Assembly (NCBI GenBank): GCA_050251715.1
Contig: JBFWMG010000006.1
Span: forward strand, 62,001-126,000
DNA length: 64,000 bases
Source of the DNA: JBFWMG01 sp050251715
GTDB lineage: Bacteria; Desulfobacterota; Desulfovibrionia; Desulfovibrionales; Desulfovibrionaceae
Direction: 5' to 3'
Shown here: positions 40,541 to 49,623 of the stretch, in pieces
Position numbering within the stretch: position 1 is the stretch's first letter
Layout: each line of letters starts with the position of its first letter
Made by a program: the position numbers and the translations under genes
The notes under the pieces: model-generated
Databases searched by the model: none
Told to the model about the DNA's origin: nothing
Seen by the model: only the letters and a program-made list of their open reading frames with translations

Positions 40541-41545
40541 CTACATGAGGCCCGCTTCCTTGTAGTACTTCATGGCGCCAGGATGGATAGGCGCGGACAG
40601 GCCTTCGAGCATGCTTTCCTTGGTCAGCACTTCAAAGGCGGGGTGCAGCGCCTTGAACGCGTCGAAGTTCTCAAACACTTCCTTGGTGATGGCGTACACC
40701 ACGTCGTCCGGAACCTTGGCCGAGGTGACCAGGGTGGCCTTCACGCCAAAGGTCTTCACGTCGCCTTCATTGGTGGCGGAGGGATAGAAGGACTTGGGGA
40801 TGATCGCCTTGGCGTAGAACGGATTGTCGGCGATCATCTTGTCCACGCCCGGGCCTTCGATGTCGATGAAGCGGGTCAGGCGTTTGCCGGCCGTGGCTTC
40901 CTTGTACGCGCCGCTGGGATGGCCCACGGTGTAGAAGAAGCCGTCCAGACGACCGTCCTGCAGCAGGCTGGGCGCCTCGGCGGGCTTGACGGACTCGGCG
41001 GTGAGGTCGGTTTCGGCAAGGCCGGCGGTGGCCAGGGCGTCGATGGAGTTCAGGCGGGTGCCGGAACCAAAGTTGCCGATGTTGATGACCTTGCCCTTGA
41101 GGTCGGCAATGGCCTTGATGCCGGTGTCATCGGCAACCAGCAGGGTGATGGCTTCGGGATGGATGCTGAACACGGCGCGCAGGTCGGCCTGGGCTCCCTT
41201 GTCCTTCCACTCGTCGGTGCCCTTCACGGCCTGGTACTGGCGGTCGGACTGGGTCACGCCGAAGTCGAGGTCGCCGGCCATGACGGCGTTGATGTTGAAT
41301 ACGGAACCGCCGGTGGACTCAACCGTGCAGCGCAGGTTGTAGGCGTCTTTCTTGGTGTTCACGGTTTTGCAGATGGCGCCGCCGGTGGGATAGTACACGC
41401 CGGTGATGCCGCCGGTGCCAATGGTCACGAAGCGGGTTTTGGAGGCCGGAGCGGCGGCGGTTTTTTCCTTGGGCTCCTCCTGCGAGCAGGCCACCAGACC
41501 GATGGTCAGTAGAACGAGCAATACGAACAGTCCCTTCTTCATCAT
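40541..41545 (-). CDS. TRAP transporter TAXI-family substrate-binding lipoprotein
   Basis: 334 residues with AAGGAGAG before an ATGATG pair. The signal peptide MMKKGLFVLLVLLTIGLVAC ends in a lipobox with Cys20. The mature part starts with RFVTIGTGGITGVYYPTGGA (the TAXI N-terminal motif), then LRCTVESTGGSVFNINAVMA, DLDFGVTQSD and LQDGRLDGFFYTVGHP. It would be tethered to the outer face of the inner membrane and hand substrate to the fused permease downstream. Substrate not identifiable. Confidence 0.93.
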   Translation of the reverse strand: MMKKGLFVLLVLLTIGLVACSQEEPKEKTAAAPASKTRFVTIGTGGITGVYYPTGGAICKTVNTKKDAYNLRCTVESTGGSVFNINAVMAGDLDFGVTQSDRQYQAVKGTDEWKDKGAQADLRAVFSIHPEAITLLVADDTGIKAIADLKGKVINIGNFGSGTRLNSIDALATAGLAETDLTAESVKPAEAPSLLQDGRLDGFFYTVGHPSGAYKEATAGKRLTRFIDIEGPGVDKMIADNPFYAKAIIPKSFYPSATNEGDVKTFGVKATLVTSAKVPDDVVYAITKEVFENFDAFKALHPAFEVLTKESMLEGLSAPIHPGAMKYYKEAGLM

Positions 41546-42057
41546 AACTTTTCTCTCCTTGCGATACCTGCTGAAGTTGGCCCGCGACCGGGCAATGCAA
41601 CACGGCCCGAACACCCTGAAGCGCCCCTCTCCCCCAAGCCGACCGCTCTTGCCAACAGCGCACGCGCCGTTCGGTCCGGGATACATGGGACGCCCTTCCA
41701 TTGATGTCTGCCTCTCACCCGCTGCGGGGCAGTGGACAGCGTCAAAAAAAACGCCATCGGCCGCCACGCGGGGGGTAAGCCTGCATTTCCGTTATAACAT
41801 TCCGATATGTTGGAAAAACAAGTGTGCTGTCATGCTTTACCAGATTTAAAAGGAAACTGTCAACGCGGCCATAAAACGGCATGAACCTTTATCAAGGGAA
41901 CCACATACCACGAGTTCCGCGCCTTTGCAGCCCCCCATGGCGCGGCCAGATGCGATACATCACCCTCAATGAGGCCGCAAGTATGCTTCAGGGCTTTCGT
42001 TTTTGTATTAAATGGAATATGTTGGAGCCATACATAACCATTTCCAGGAGACAGCTC
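41546..42057. promoter_or_regulatory. Divergent promoter region of TAXI and gdh genes
   Basis: A 512-bp non-coding stretch. A minus-strand TATAAC (41791-41796), with a loose TTGTTT 19 bp upstream, may be the TAXI promoter. AACAT and ATGTT around 41797-41811 form a small inverted repeat there. On the plus side, AT-rich DNA near 41830-41860 and 41995-42020 could hold the gdh promoter. An open frame from 41881 into gdh has no Shine-Dalgarno, and the extra residues do not resemble the family. Confidence 0.45.
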
Positions 42058-45039
42058 ATGCCTGACGACCATCATTCCCATACCGCTACCGTGCTCCAGG
42101 AGCTCACCTCCCACTTTGGGGAAGAGGCGGAAAAGATCGTACCCTGGTTCCTGGCCAACATGCCCGAGTACTATTTCCGCACCCACACCATCGACGATCA
42201 GGCCCGCCATCTGCACGCCATCGTGTCCGGCCAAGTAACCACCCACAACCAGACCGTGGCGCTCAAAAACGCCACCACGGGCCAGGTGACGTACCTCTCG
42301 CCCGGCGACGAGGCAGCGGACCTGCTGGAGACGCTGCGCCACCACAGCCGCACCGACATCGACGTGTCCAACGCCTACACCACCAAGGACAAGACCCTGC
42401 GTCTGCACACCATCCTGCTTGCCCCGCAGCCTCGGGCCAACCCCGAATCCCCGGCCTTCGCACAGGCCGAGGCCACCATGCGCGACACAGGGCTGGTCGC
42501 GCCGGACGACGCCGAGGCCTTTCGCGCCTTCCTTGCCGGAACATCAGACGCCTACGTGCGGCACTTCGACCCCGACCGCGCCGCGCGTCACTTCCGGCTG
42601 GCCCGCGCGCTCCTGTGCCGCCCCTGCTGCGAAGACGTCCTGGTCGAACTGGAAGAGGCCAATCCGGAAGAAAGCCGCATCATGCTGGCCATGACCACGC
42701 CGCCGCATTCGGGCCTCATCTACCAGATCGCCAAGATCCTCATGCGCGCCGGGCTGCGCATCACCCGCGCCTATACCGACCACCTCCAGCCCCCCGGACA
42801 GACGGACTATTCGCTGCTGACCTTCTACGCGCAACAGGACAACCGGGCCATTGCGCCCGACTCCGCCCTCTGGGCGCGCATCCATGCCGAACTGCGCCTC
42901 GTCAAATGGTTCGAAAACCATGCCCTGGAGTCCTTTGCGGACAAGGAACGCTGGCCCCTGCGCAAGGTCATGCTGCTCATGGCGGCCTGCGAGTTCTGCC
43001 ACCAGTTCCTGGTCAAGGACAACCCGTGGGCCTTCACGTCCGAAAACATCACCCGCACCGTGCAGGCCAACCGCGACGCAACGGCCAAGTGCATGGACTA
43101 TTTCGAGGCGCGCTTCGACCCGCGACGCGGCGGCGCGGCCGATTCCGCCACCGCCGACTGTGAACGCGCCGCACTGGACGCCGTGGCGCAGATCGAGGAC
43201 AACACCGCGCGCCAGCTGTTCCGGTGCATGCTCGCCTTCATCCGCCACACCCTGCGCACCAACTACTACCTGGACGACATCTACGGCCTGGGCTTCCGGG
43301 TGGACACCGCCTTTCTGGGCGACCCGGACAGCGGCCTGCCCCAGACCGCCGCCCCCGATGCGGAAACGCCCTACGGGTTCTTCTTCTTCCACGGCCCGCT
43401 CATGCAGGGCTTCCACGTGCGCTACCGCGACATGGCGCGCGGCGGCATGCGCGTGGTGCCCACCCGCAGCCAGGAACACTTCGAAATGGAATCCAACCGC
43501 CTGTTCGACGAGGTGACCGGCCTGGCCCTGGCCCAGCAGTACAAGAACAAGGACATTCCCGAAGGCGGCTCCAAGGCCGTGCTGCTGCTCGGCCCCCACG
43601 GCGACGTGAGCCTGGCCGTGAAAAGCGCGGTCAATTCCCTCCTCGACCTCGTGCTGCCAGGCGAAAAGGATTTTTCGCTCCCCGGCGTGGTCGACTACAT
43701 CGGACGCGAGGAGATCATCTATCTTGGCCCGGACGAAAACATCGAGCCGAGCCACATCGAATGGATCGTCCAGCGCGCCCGCATCAGGCACTACCGCTGG
43801 CCCGACGCCTTCATGAGCTCCAAGCCCGGCGCGGGCATCAACCACAAGGAATACGGCGTCACCAGCCTGGGGGTCATCGTGTTTGTGGACGAGGTGCTGC
43901 GCATGCTCGGCATCAATCCCAAGACCACGCCCTTTACCGTGAAACTGACCGGCGGCCCGCGCGGCGACGTGGCGGGCAACGCCATGCGCCTGCTCATGCG
44001 CGACTACGGCGCCAACGCCCGCATCGTGGCCGTGAGCGACGGCCACGGCGCGGCCTACGATCCCGACGGCCTGGACCACGCCGAACTGCTGCGGCTCGTG
44101 GACGCGGAACTCGGCATCGCGGCCTTTGATCCCGCCGCCCTGCACGGCGCGCACGCCTGCGTCATGTCCGCCCAGACCCCCGAGGGCGCCAAGTTGCGCA
44201 ACACCCTGCACAACACGGCCCGGGCCGACATCTTCATCCCCTCGGGCGGCAGGCCCAACACCATCCACGAACGCAACTGGAGCCAATTCCTGGACGCGGA
44301 CGGCGTTCCCACGGCCAAGGCCATCGTGGAAGGCGCGAACATCTTCATCTCGCCCCTGGCCCGCGCCAGGTTGCAGGAAAAGGGCGTGCTCATCCTGCAC
44401 GGCTCGTCGGCCAACAAGACCGGCGTCATCTGCTCGTCCTACGAGATACTGGGCGGCCTGGTCATGAACGAGACGGAATTCCTGGCCATCAAGGGCCAGT
44501 ACGTCACGGAGGTACTGCACATCCTCCGCCAGCGCGCGCGCGCCGAGGCGCGGGTGCTGCTGCGCGAATACGTGGGCAGCGGCGGCAAGCGCCCCCTCAC
44601 CGACCTGACCATGGAACTGTCCAAGGAGATAAACCGCGCCTCCGACGCCCTGTACGCGGCCCTGGCCGAAAAGGGCGGCAACGTGTGCGACGACCCGGCC
44701 CTGCGCGAAATGGTCCACGCCTACTGCCCGCCCGTGCTGGTGGCCCGATACGGCGACCGCATCCCCTCCCGCGTGCCCAAGCGGCACCTCAATGCGCTGG
44801 TCAGCGCCTATGTGGCCTCGCGCATCGTCTATGCCGAGGGGCTGGGCTGGCTGTCGTGGATCACCACCGTGCGTTCCCTGGACACCGTGGTCCGCGCCTA
44901 CCTGGAACAGGAAAAGACCCTTGCCCTGTATGCGGCCGACGTGCGCGCCAGCAATGTGGGGCACAACGCCGAAATCGCCCGCATCCTTGAGGACTCGGGC
45001 CGCAAGCTGCTGACCAAGGAGGCGCTGGGCCTCAAGTAG
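42058..45039 (+). CDS. Large NAD-dependent glutamate dehydrogenase
   Basis: 993 residues from the ATG at 42058 behind CCAGGAGA. The N-terminal half (about 1-430) is regulatory, with an ACT-like region (DTGLVAPDDAEAFRAFLAG and following). The catalytic half has RDMARGGMRVVPTRSQEHFE, QQYKNKDIPEGGSKAVLLLG (substrate lysine), VVDYIGREEIIYLGPDENIE, GINHKEYGVTSLGV and the NAD fold region FTVKLTGGPRGDVAGNAMRL. It oxidises glutamate to 2-oxoglutarate and ammonia. It is longer than the 50-kDa type and shorter than the 180-kDa type (about 1600). It ends at a strong terminator. Confidence 0.9.
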   Translation: MPDDHHSHTATVLQELTSHFGEEAEKIVPWFLANMPEYYFRTHTIDDQARHLHAIVSGQVTTHNQTVALKNATTGQVTYLSPGDEAADLLETLRHHSRTDIDVSNAYTTKDKTLRLHTILLAPQPRANPESPAFAQAEATMRDTGLVAPDDAEAFRAFLAGTSDAYVRHFDPDRAARHFRLARALLCRPCCEDVLVELEEANPEESRIMLAMTTPPHSGLIYQIAKILMRAGLRITRAYTDHLQPPGQTDYSLLTFYAQQDNRAIAPDSALWARIHAELRLVKWFENHALESFADKERWPLRKVMLLMAACEFCHQFLVKDNPWAFTSENITRTVQANRDATAKCMDYFEARFDPRRGGAADSATADCERAALDAVAQIEDNTARQLFRCMLAFIRHTLRTNYYLDDIYGLGFRVDTAFLGDPDSGLPQTAAPDAETPYGFFFFHGPLMQGFHVRYRDMARGGMRVVPTRSQEHFEMESNRLFDEVTGLALAQQYKNKDIPEGGSKAVLLLGPHGDVSLAVKSAVNSLLDLVLPGEKDFSLPGVVDYIGREEIIYLGPDENIEPSHIEWIVQRARIRHYRWPDAFMSSKPGAGINHKEYGVTSLGVIVFVDEVLRMLGINPKTTPFTVKLTGGPRGDVAGNAMRLLMRDYGANARIVAVSDGHGAAYDPDGLDHAELLRLVDAELGIAAFDPAALHGAHACVMSAQTPEGAKLRNTLHNTARADIFIPSGGRPNTIHERNWSQFLDADGVPTAKAIVEGANIFISPLARARLQEKGVLILHGSSANKTGVICSSYEILGGLVMNETEFLAIKGQYVTEVLHILRQRARAEARVLLREYVGSGGKRPLTDLTMELSKEINRASDALYAALAEKGGNVCDDPALREMVHAYCPPVLVARYGDRIPSRVPKRHLNALVSAYVASRIVYAEGLGWLSWITTVRSLDTVVRAYLEQEKTLALYAADVRASNVGHNAEIARILEDSGRKLLTKEALGLK

Positions 45040-45066
45040 TCATCGAATTCATGGACATTTTCACAC

Positions 45067-45094
45067 AAAAGCCCACGGCACGCCGTGGGCTTTT
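45067..45094. terminator. Bidirectional terminator after gdh
   Basis: AAAAGCCCACGG at 45067-45078 pairs perfectly with CCGTGGGCTTTT at 45083-45094 around loop CACG, giving T-runs in either direction. Confidence 0.92.
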
Positions 45095-45203
45095 GCATTG
45101 CTGACAGACCGCCATGCAGCCCTGCCGTTTTTCCACGCCTTGCTTCTTCCGGCGTCGGATGCACCGTGTGCCGCCCTCCATGCCCTCGTCCTCAGCCAAA
45201 GAA

Positions 45204-45447
45204 GCCGCCCGCCTGGGGATCCGGCCTGTCCAACCGTACCCACTTCCCCCTCTTTCCCCGCCAGCCGCCCGCCTGGGAAATCCGCTTGTTCCAACTGACC
45301 CCACTGCACCCTCTTTCCCTGCCAGCCGCCCGCCTGGGAAATCCGCTTGTTCCAACTGACCCCACTGCACCCTCTTTCCCTGCCAGCCGCCGGCCTGGGG
45401 ACCACGCCTGTCCCAACCGTATCCTCATCCCCTATCAGCAGTTTTTG
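45204..45447. repeat. 61-bp tandem repeat, four units
   Basis: GCCGCCCGCCTGGGAAATCC followed by GCTTGTTCCAACTGACCCC and CACCCTCTTTCCCTGCCA recurs with unit starts at 45204, 45264, 45325 and 45386. The two central units are almost identical; the outer ones are diverged. The last unit runs into the flank of the hairpin element. Confidence 0.88.
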
Positions 45448-45558
45448 GGGAAAGAGAGAGAAGAGAGGATGGGGGTCCGGGGGAAGGAGAGAGGAGAGGG
45501 AAAACCCCTTTTTATGCTTGGAAAAAGGGGTTTTCCCTCTCCTCTCTCCTTCCCCCGG
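45385..45558. repeat. Dispersed hairpin element, copy 2 (inverted)
   Basis: Arms 45477-45513 and 45522-45558 are perfect 37-bp complements around loop ATGCTTGG, the reverse complement of the copy 1 loop. The arms differ from copy 1 at two places, each matched in the opposite arm. The flank back to about 45385 matches the copy 1 flank in inverted order. Confidence 0.85.
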
Positions 45559-45589
45559 TGCTTAGGCACCGCGCGGGCGCGAGCCGCCG

Positions 45590-46750
45590 TCAATCCAGGG
45601 TGCGCCGGAACCGCTTGAGGCCGATGGCGATGACCACGAGCCAGAAGACCGCGATGGGCCACAAATGCGTCAGCGCCTCGGCAAGGCCGTTGCCCTTGAG
45701 CAGCATGCCGCGCACCAGCCGCAGATAGTGCGTGAGCGGCAGCACCGAGCCCACGACCTGGGCCCAGCCCGGCATGCCCCGGAAAGGAAACATGAATCCC
45801 GACAACAACAACGACGGCAGGAAGAAGAAGATGGAAAGCTGCATGGCCTGCAACTGGTTGCGCACCAGGGTGGACACCGTGACGCCCACGGTGAGGTTGG
45901 CGGCGATGAAGAACAGGGAGAGCAGGAGCAGCAGCGCCACGCTGCCATGGAAGGGCACGCCGAAGAGCCAGCGCGCCGCCCCCAGAATGAGCCCCACCTG
46001 GATGTACCCCACCAGGATGTAGGGCACGATCTTGCCGAGCATGACCTCCAGAGGCCGCACCGGCGTGGTCAGCAGGTTCTCCATGGTGCCGCGCTCGCGC
46101 TCGCGGGTGATGGCCAGGGCCGTAATCATCACCAGGGTCAAGGTCAGGATCACGCCCATGAGGCCGGGCACGATGTTGTACTGGGTCACGGCCTCGGGAT
46201 TGTATTGCGCGTGCACGCGCAGTTGCACCGGGGACTCGCCCGGCAGCAGGGCAGCGGACGGCCCCGCCAGATCGCGGGCCAAGGCCCGCGTGGCCAGCTC
46301 GCGAAACGCGGCCACGGCTCCGGACGTGGCCACCGGGTCCGTGGCGTCGGCCTCCAGCACCAGGGAGGGCCGCTCCCCGCGCAGCAGGCTGCGCCCGAAT
46401 CCGGCGGGGATGGTGAGCACGAACTGCGCCTCGCCCAGATCCAGCACGGTCTTGGCCTCGGCGCGCGAGGACAGGGTACGCACGTAGTCGAAGTAGGACG
46501 AGACCTGCACCGCGGACACCAGGGAGCGCGAAAAGGCCGAATTGTCGCCCGAAAGCACGGCCAGGGGCAGATGGCGCGGGTCCGAGTTGATGGCGTAGCC
46601 AAAGAGCACGGTCTGCATGAGCGGAATGCCGATGAGCATGGCGAAGGTAAGCCGGTCGCGGCGCATCTGCACGAATTCCTTGACCACCATGGCCCAGAAA
46701 CGGCGGGGCGAAAAACGCCCCACGAACGGAAGCGCATGCCACACGTTCAC
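45590..46750 (-). CDS. ABC-2 type transporter permease
   Basis: 386 residues from a GTG (46748-46750) overlapping the ATPase stop. An N-terminal membrane segment (RLTFAMLIGIPLMQTVLFGY) is followed by a large extracytoplasmic loop (residues about 60-185). Five segments then follow (IVPGLMGVILTLTLVMITAL, YILVGYIQVGLILGAARWLF, LLLLLSLFFIAANLTVGV, AMQLSIFFFLPSLLLSGFMF and the end). The RERERGTMENLLTTPVRPLE motif is typical of YbhS/YbhR-like exporters. With the adjacent ATPase and membrane fusion protein it forms a drug-efflux-type system. No second permease is present in the window. Confidence 0.92.
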   Translation of the reverse strand: MNVWHALPFVGRFSPRRFWAMVVKEFVQMRRDRLTFAMLIGIPLMQTVLFGYAINSDPRHLPLAVLSGDNSAFSRSLVSAVQVSSYFDYVRTLSSRAEAKTVLDLGEAQFVLTIPAGFGRSLLRGERPSLVLEADATDPVATSGAVAAFRELATRALARDLAGPSAALLPGESPVQLRVHAQYNPEAVTQYNIVPGLMGVILTLTLVMITALAITRERERGTMENLLTTPVRPLEVMLGKIVPYILVGYIQVGLILGAARWLFGVPFHGSVALLLLLSLFFIAANLTVGVTVSTLVRNQLQAMQLSIFFFLPSLLLSGFMFPFRGMPGWAQVVGSVLPLTHYLRLVRGMLLKGNGLAEALTHLWPIAVFWLVVIAIGLKRFRRTLD

Positions 46751-47661
46751 GGTTTCACCGCCTTGCGCATGAGCTGGATGAACACCTCCTCCAGACTGGT
46801 CTCGCCCGGCTCCACGATTGCGCCGGGTCCGGCGGCCTCGGTCGCGGCACGTTGCACCGCCGCCGCGTCGCGGCCCGACACATGCAGCGCATTGCCAAAG
46901 GCCACCACCTGCTCCACCCGGGGGTCGCCCTCCAGGCGGGCCTTGGCCTCGTGCGCGCCCGCCCCCTTGATGCGCCAGGTGCACAATCCGGAGTCGCGCA
47001 CCAGTTCATCCGCCGTGCCCCGCGCCAGCAGATGGCCGTAGGCGATGTACGCCAGCCGGTGGCACCGCTCGGCCTCATCCATGTAATGCGTGGAAATGAG
47101 CGCGGTCACACCCTCGGCGGCCAGGGTATGCACCTGGTCCCAGAATTCCCGCCGCGCGCCGGGATCCACGCCCGCCGTGGGTTCGTCCAGCAGCAACAGG
47201 CGCGGCTCGTGCAGCATGCAGCCCGCCAGGGCAAGCCGCTGCTTCCACCCGCCCGACAGGCCGCCCGCCAGAATCCCGGCGAACCGCCCCAGCCCCATGC
47301 GCTCCATGATGGCGTCCACGACCTTGCGCGGCGACGCCACCCCATACACCGAGGCCATGAACTGGAGATTCTCCCGCACGGTCAAATCCTCGTACAGGCT
47401 GAAGCGCTGGGCCATGTAGCCCACATGCGGCTTGATGCGGTCGCCCTGGGTGCGGATGTCGTACCCCAGGCAGGTGCCGCCCCCGGCGTCGGGCCGCAGC
47501 AGGCCGCAGAGCATGCGGATGAAGGTGGTCTTGCCCGACCCGTTGGGGCCAAGAAAGCCGTAGATTTCACCCCGCTCCACACGCATGGCCAGGGCGTCCA
47601 CCACCACGCGGCCATCAAAGGCCTTGGTCACGCCCGACACGTCGATGACCGCTTCAGCCAT
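46747..47661 (-). CDS. ABC transporter ATP-binding protein
   Basis: 304 residues. Walker A is FLGPNGSGKTTFIRML, the signature motif is GGLSGGWKQRLALAGCMLHE, Walker B is LLLLDEPTAGVDPGARR and the switch is ALISTHYMDEAERC. The C-terminal 80 residues are a small regulatory domain seen in ABC-2 ATPases of the YbhF/DrrA type. It energises the permease encoded immediately downstream. It is a single nucleotide-binding domain, unlike the duplicated YbhF of E. coli. Confidence 0.94.
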   Translation of the reverse strand: MAEAVIDVSGVTKAFDGRVVVDALAMRVERGEIYGFLGPNGSGKTTFIRMLCGLLRPDAGGGTCLGYDIRTQGDRIKPHVGYMAQRFSLYEDLTVRENLQFMASVYGVASPRKVVDAIMERMGLGRFAGILAGGLSGGWKQRLALAGCMLHEPRLLLLDEPTAGVDPGARREFWDQVHTLAAEGVTALISTHYMDEAERCHRLAYIAYGHLLARGTADELVRDSGLCTWRIKGAGAHEAKARLEGDPRVEQVVAFGNALHVSGRDAAAVQRAATEAAGPGAIVEPGETSLEEVFIQLMRKAVKP

Positions 47662-48673
47662 TACCGCCTCCCCCGACGGGGCGCGCTCCCGCGCCCCCGT
47701 CCGCTGCCGGACGCGGGGCCACGGGGCGCACGGTCACGGGCTGCCCCGGCTTCAGCGTCTCGGCCTCGGCCGGATCCACGGGCCTGGCCTCCACCAGGAA
47801 GACCAGCTTGGCCCGGGTCTGCACGGAGTAGATCACAGGCGGCGTGTATTCCGCCTCGTCCGCCACGTAGGACACCCGGCAGCGCAGCGGCCTTTCCACG
47901 CCGTCCATGGCCACGTCCACGGCCAGGCCCACGCGTACCGAGGCAACGGCCTTCTCGGGCACGTAAAACCGCACCAGGCGGTTGCCCGGCGGCAGCAGCA
48001 CCACCACCGGCCCGCCGGCCGGCACCCATTCGCCCACCTCGCGCACGGTGTCGAAGACCAGCCCCGCGCTGGGCGCGACCCGGACCTTGCGGTCGAACTG
48101 CCACTGCGCCTGCTCCAGGCGCGAACGCACCGCGTCCACCTGCGCCTCGGCGGCCTTGATCTCGTCCTCGCGGCCACCCAGCCGGGCCGTGGCCAGATCG
48201 GCCCGCATGCGCCGCACCTGCTGCGTGGCGGTGTCATATTCGGCCTTGGCCTGGTCCAGTTCCTCGGCGGAAATGGTCCGTGCGGCATAGAGCGCCTCCC
48301 GCCGCCGGAACTCGGACTCGGCCAGCCGCGCCGAGGCGCGCGCCGTCTTGAGCTGCGCCTCTATCGACGCCACCTCGGTCGGCCTGCTCCCCTTGCGCAG
48401 ATTCGCCAACGTGTTCTCCACCTGGCGCAGGTTGCCGCGCGCCTCCTCCAGCCCCGCGCGCTCATACTCGCGCTCCAGGGCGAACAGCGGCGCTCCCGCC
48501 GCCACCCGATCCCCGCGCGCCACGGCCAGGTCGAGCAACTCGCCCGCAAGAGGCGCGCCCACGTACACATAGTCGCCCTCCACATAGCCCTGCCACGAGC
48601 CGTCGCCGCCCGTGCCGCACCCGGCCAGCACGCACGCGAGAAACGCCAACGCCATCCATATGCTACGCCGCAT
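47654..48673 (-). CDS. HlyD/EmrA-type membrane fusion lipoprotein
   Basis: 339 residues from the ATG at 48671-48673 behind GAGGATC. The signal MRRSIWMALAFLACVLAGC ends in a lipobox. A biotinyl-lipoyl half (GELLDLAVARGDRVAAGAPL) is followed by a coiled-coil hairpin (residues about 85-195, EEARGNLRQVENTLANLRKG) and a second lipoyl half (VAPSAGLVFDTVREVGEWV), then beta-barrel parts. It links the ABC permease to an outer-membrane channel. Its start overlaps the TetR gene by 11 bp. Confidence 0.92.
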   Translation of the reverse strand: MRRSIWMALAFLACVLAGCGTGGDGSWQGYVEGDYVYVGAPLAGELLDLAVARGDRVAAGAPLFALEREYERAGLEEARGNLRQVENTLANLRKGSRPTEVASIEAQLKTARASARLAESEFRRREALYAARTISAEELDQAKAEYDTATQQVRRMRADLATARLGGREDEIKAAEAQVDAVRSRLEQAQWQFDRKVRVAPSAGLVFDTVREVGEWVPAGGPVVVLLPPGNRLVRFYVPEKAVASVRVGLAVDVAMDGVERPLRCRVSYVADEAEYTPPVIYSVQTRAKLVFLVEARPVDPAEAETLKPGQPVTVRPVAPRPAADGGAGARPVGGGGNG

Positions 48674-49274
48674 GGCCAGATCCTCCGCGCGGCCGCGCCA
48701 TGTCCTCGAACAGCCGCCAGTTGCGCTCGAACCGATCCTCCAAGGCATACGCCCCGCCGCTCAGATGATACAGCAACGCGGGCGGCACCACGGTCCCTAT
48801 ATACATATACACCAAATCCTCGGCATCCACATCGGCCCGGATCTGCCCAGCCGCCTGCCCCCGCCGCACCAGACCGGCCACCACCGCGCGATAGCGCGCC
48901 ATGGCGCGCAAAATCTTGCCGGACCGCGCGGCGGTGCCGCCCTCCTCGGAAAAGACCAGCCGCAGCAGGCCGGGCTCGGCCACGATGAGCCGCATGTGAA
49001 AGCGGGCCACGCCCTCAATCGCCCGCAGGGCGTCCGCCTCCTCCCGCTCGGCCTCGCGCCCCCTGTGCACCAGCCTGGACACCACATGGTCCATGACCGC
49101 ATCCATGAGGGATTCCTTGTTGCGAAAATGCCGGTACAGGGCGGACGGCACCACGCCAACGGCCTCGGCCACGCCCTTGAGCGTCACGTTGGCCACGCCG
49201 TCCGCCGCCAGACGCAGGGCGGCCCACACGATCTGCTCCCGCCTTGTCCGCCCGTCCAGCCGTTGCTCCGCCAT
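48663..49274 (-). CDS. TetR-family regulator of the efflux operon
   Basis: 203 residues with AGGGAGGC before the ATG. The TetR helix-turn-helix is at residues about 10-55 (IVWAALRLAADGVANVTLKG, VAEAVGVVPSALYRHFRNKE). The C-terminal ligand domain is helical (FHMRLIVAEPGLLRLVFSEE). It is the first gene of the tetR-hlyD-ATPase-permease operon and lies 16 bp from a 26-bp perfect palindrome, so it almost certainly represses its own operon. Ligand unknown. Confidence 0.92.
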   Translation of the reverse strand: MAEQRLDGRTRREQIVWAALRLAADGVANVTLKGVAEAVGVVPSALYRHFRNKESLMDAVMDHVVSRLVHRGREAEREEADALRAIEGVARFHMRLIVAEPGLLRLVFSEEGGTAARSGKILRAMARYRAVVAGLVRRGQAAGQIRADVDAEDLVYMYIGTVVPPALLYHLSGGAYALEDRFERNWRLFEDMARPRGGSGHAA

Positions 49275-49623
49275 CTCGCCTCCCTAAAGATGTGAATGTG
49301 AATTCACATTCACATGCTTTCCCTGTCATGTCAAGAGGGCACGTCCTTGCACTGGGGGTGGGCGGCGGGCGAACCGGCACGCGCGTCGCCCACCCCAGGG
49401 GCGTGAGGAGGGAGTGCGACCCCGCAATTGCTAGCAGGGTCCAGGTCGCGACCCACTTCGTGCGGACAAAGAACGCGCCCGGAGCCTCACGCCAGGCGCC
49501 CCTGCCCCGCACCCGGCTCCCAAAAACGGCGGCAAGCCGTTTGTTTCCCGCCAGCCCGCCGCATGTGCCCAAACACATATCTTTCCCCTAGGCAAATGCG
49601 GCGAATTGGAGTTATAATATAGG
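49275..49623. other. 349-bp gap between tetR operon and sensor kinase
   Basis: It contains the palindromic operator at 49290-49315, a mostly GC-rich featureless middle, a small hairpin AAACGGC/GCCGTTT near 49525-49543, and a perfect TATAAT at 49613-49618 just before the kinase start. I see no gene. Confidence 0.55.
49290..49315. promoter_or_regulatory. 26-bp palindromic TetR operator
   Basis: ATGTGAATGTGAA and TTCACATTCACAT are a perfect dyad around an EcoRI-like centre, GAATTC. Internally each half has two TGTGAA/TGTGA-type steps, so two TetR dimers could bind. It is 16 bp upstream of the TetR start codon and would cover the promoter. Confidence 0.88.

Larger units (their letters stand above)
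45040..45589. other. 550-bp gap with terminator, 61-bp tandem repeats and hairpin element
   Basis: After the gdh terminator (45067-45094) comes about 100 bp of low-interest sequence, then four units of a 60-61-bp tandem array (45204-45447), then copy 2 of the dispersed hairpin element (45477-45558). Several open frames cross this region on both strands only because it is GC-rich and repetitive. None has coding character. Confidence 0.7.

Noticed and set aside
41881..42057. N-terminal extension of glutamate dehydrogenase by 59 codons
   Set aside because: No Shine-Dalgarno at the upstream ATG, whereas CCAGGAGA precedes the ATG at 42058; the extra residues do not resemble the family.
42544..44964. 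An 806-codon minus-strand frame opposite glutamate dehydrogenase
   Set aside because: Antisense shadow of a gene with clear catalytic motifs; no start signal.
45204..45447. Tandem units considered as a CRISPR array
   Set aside because: Unit-to-unit identity runs through the whole 61 bp, so there are no unique spacers, and no cas gene is in the window.
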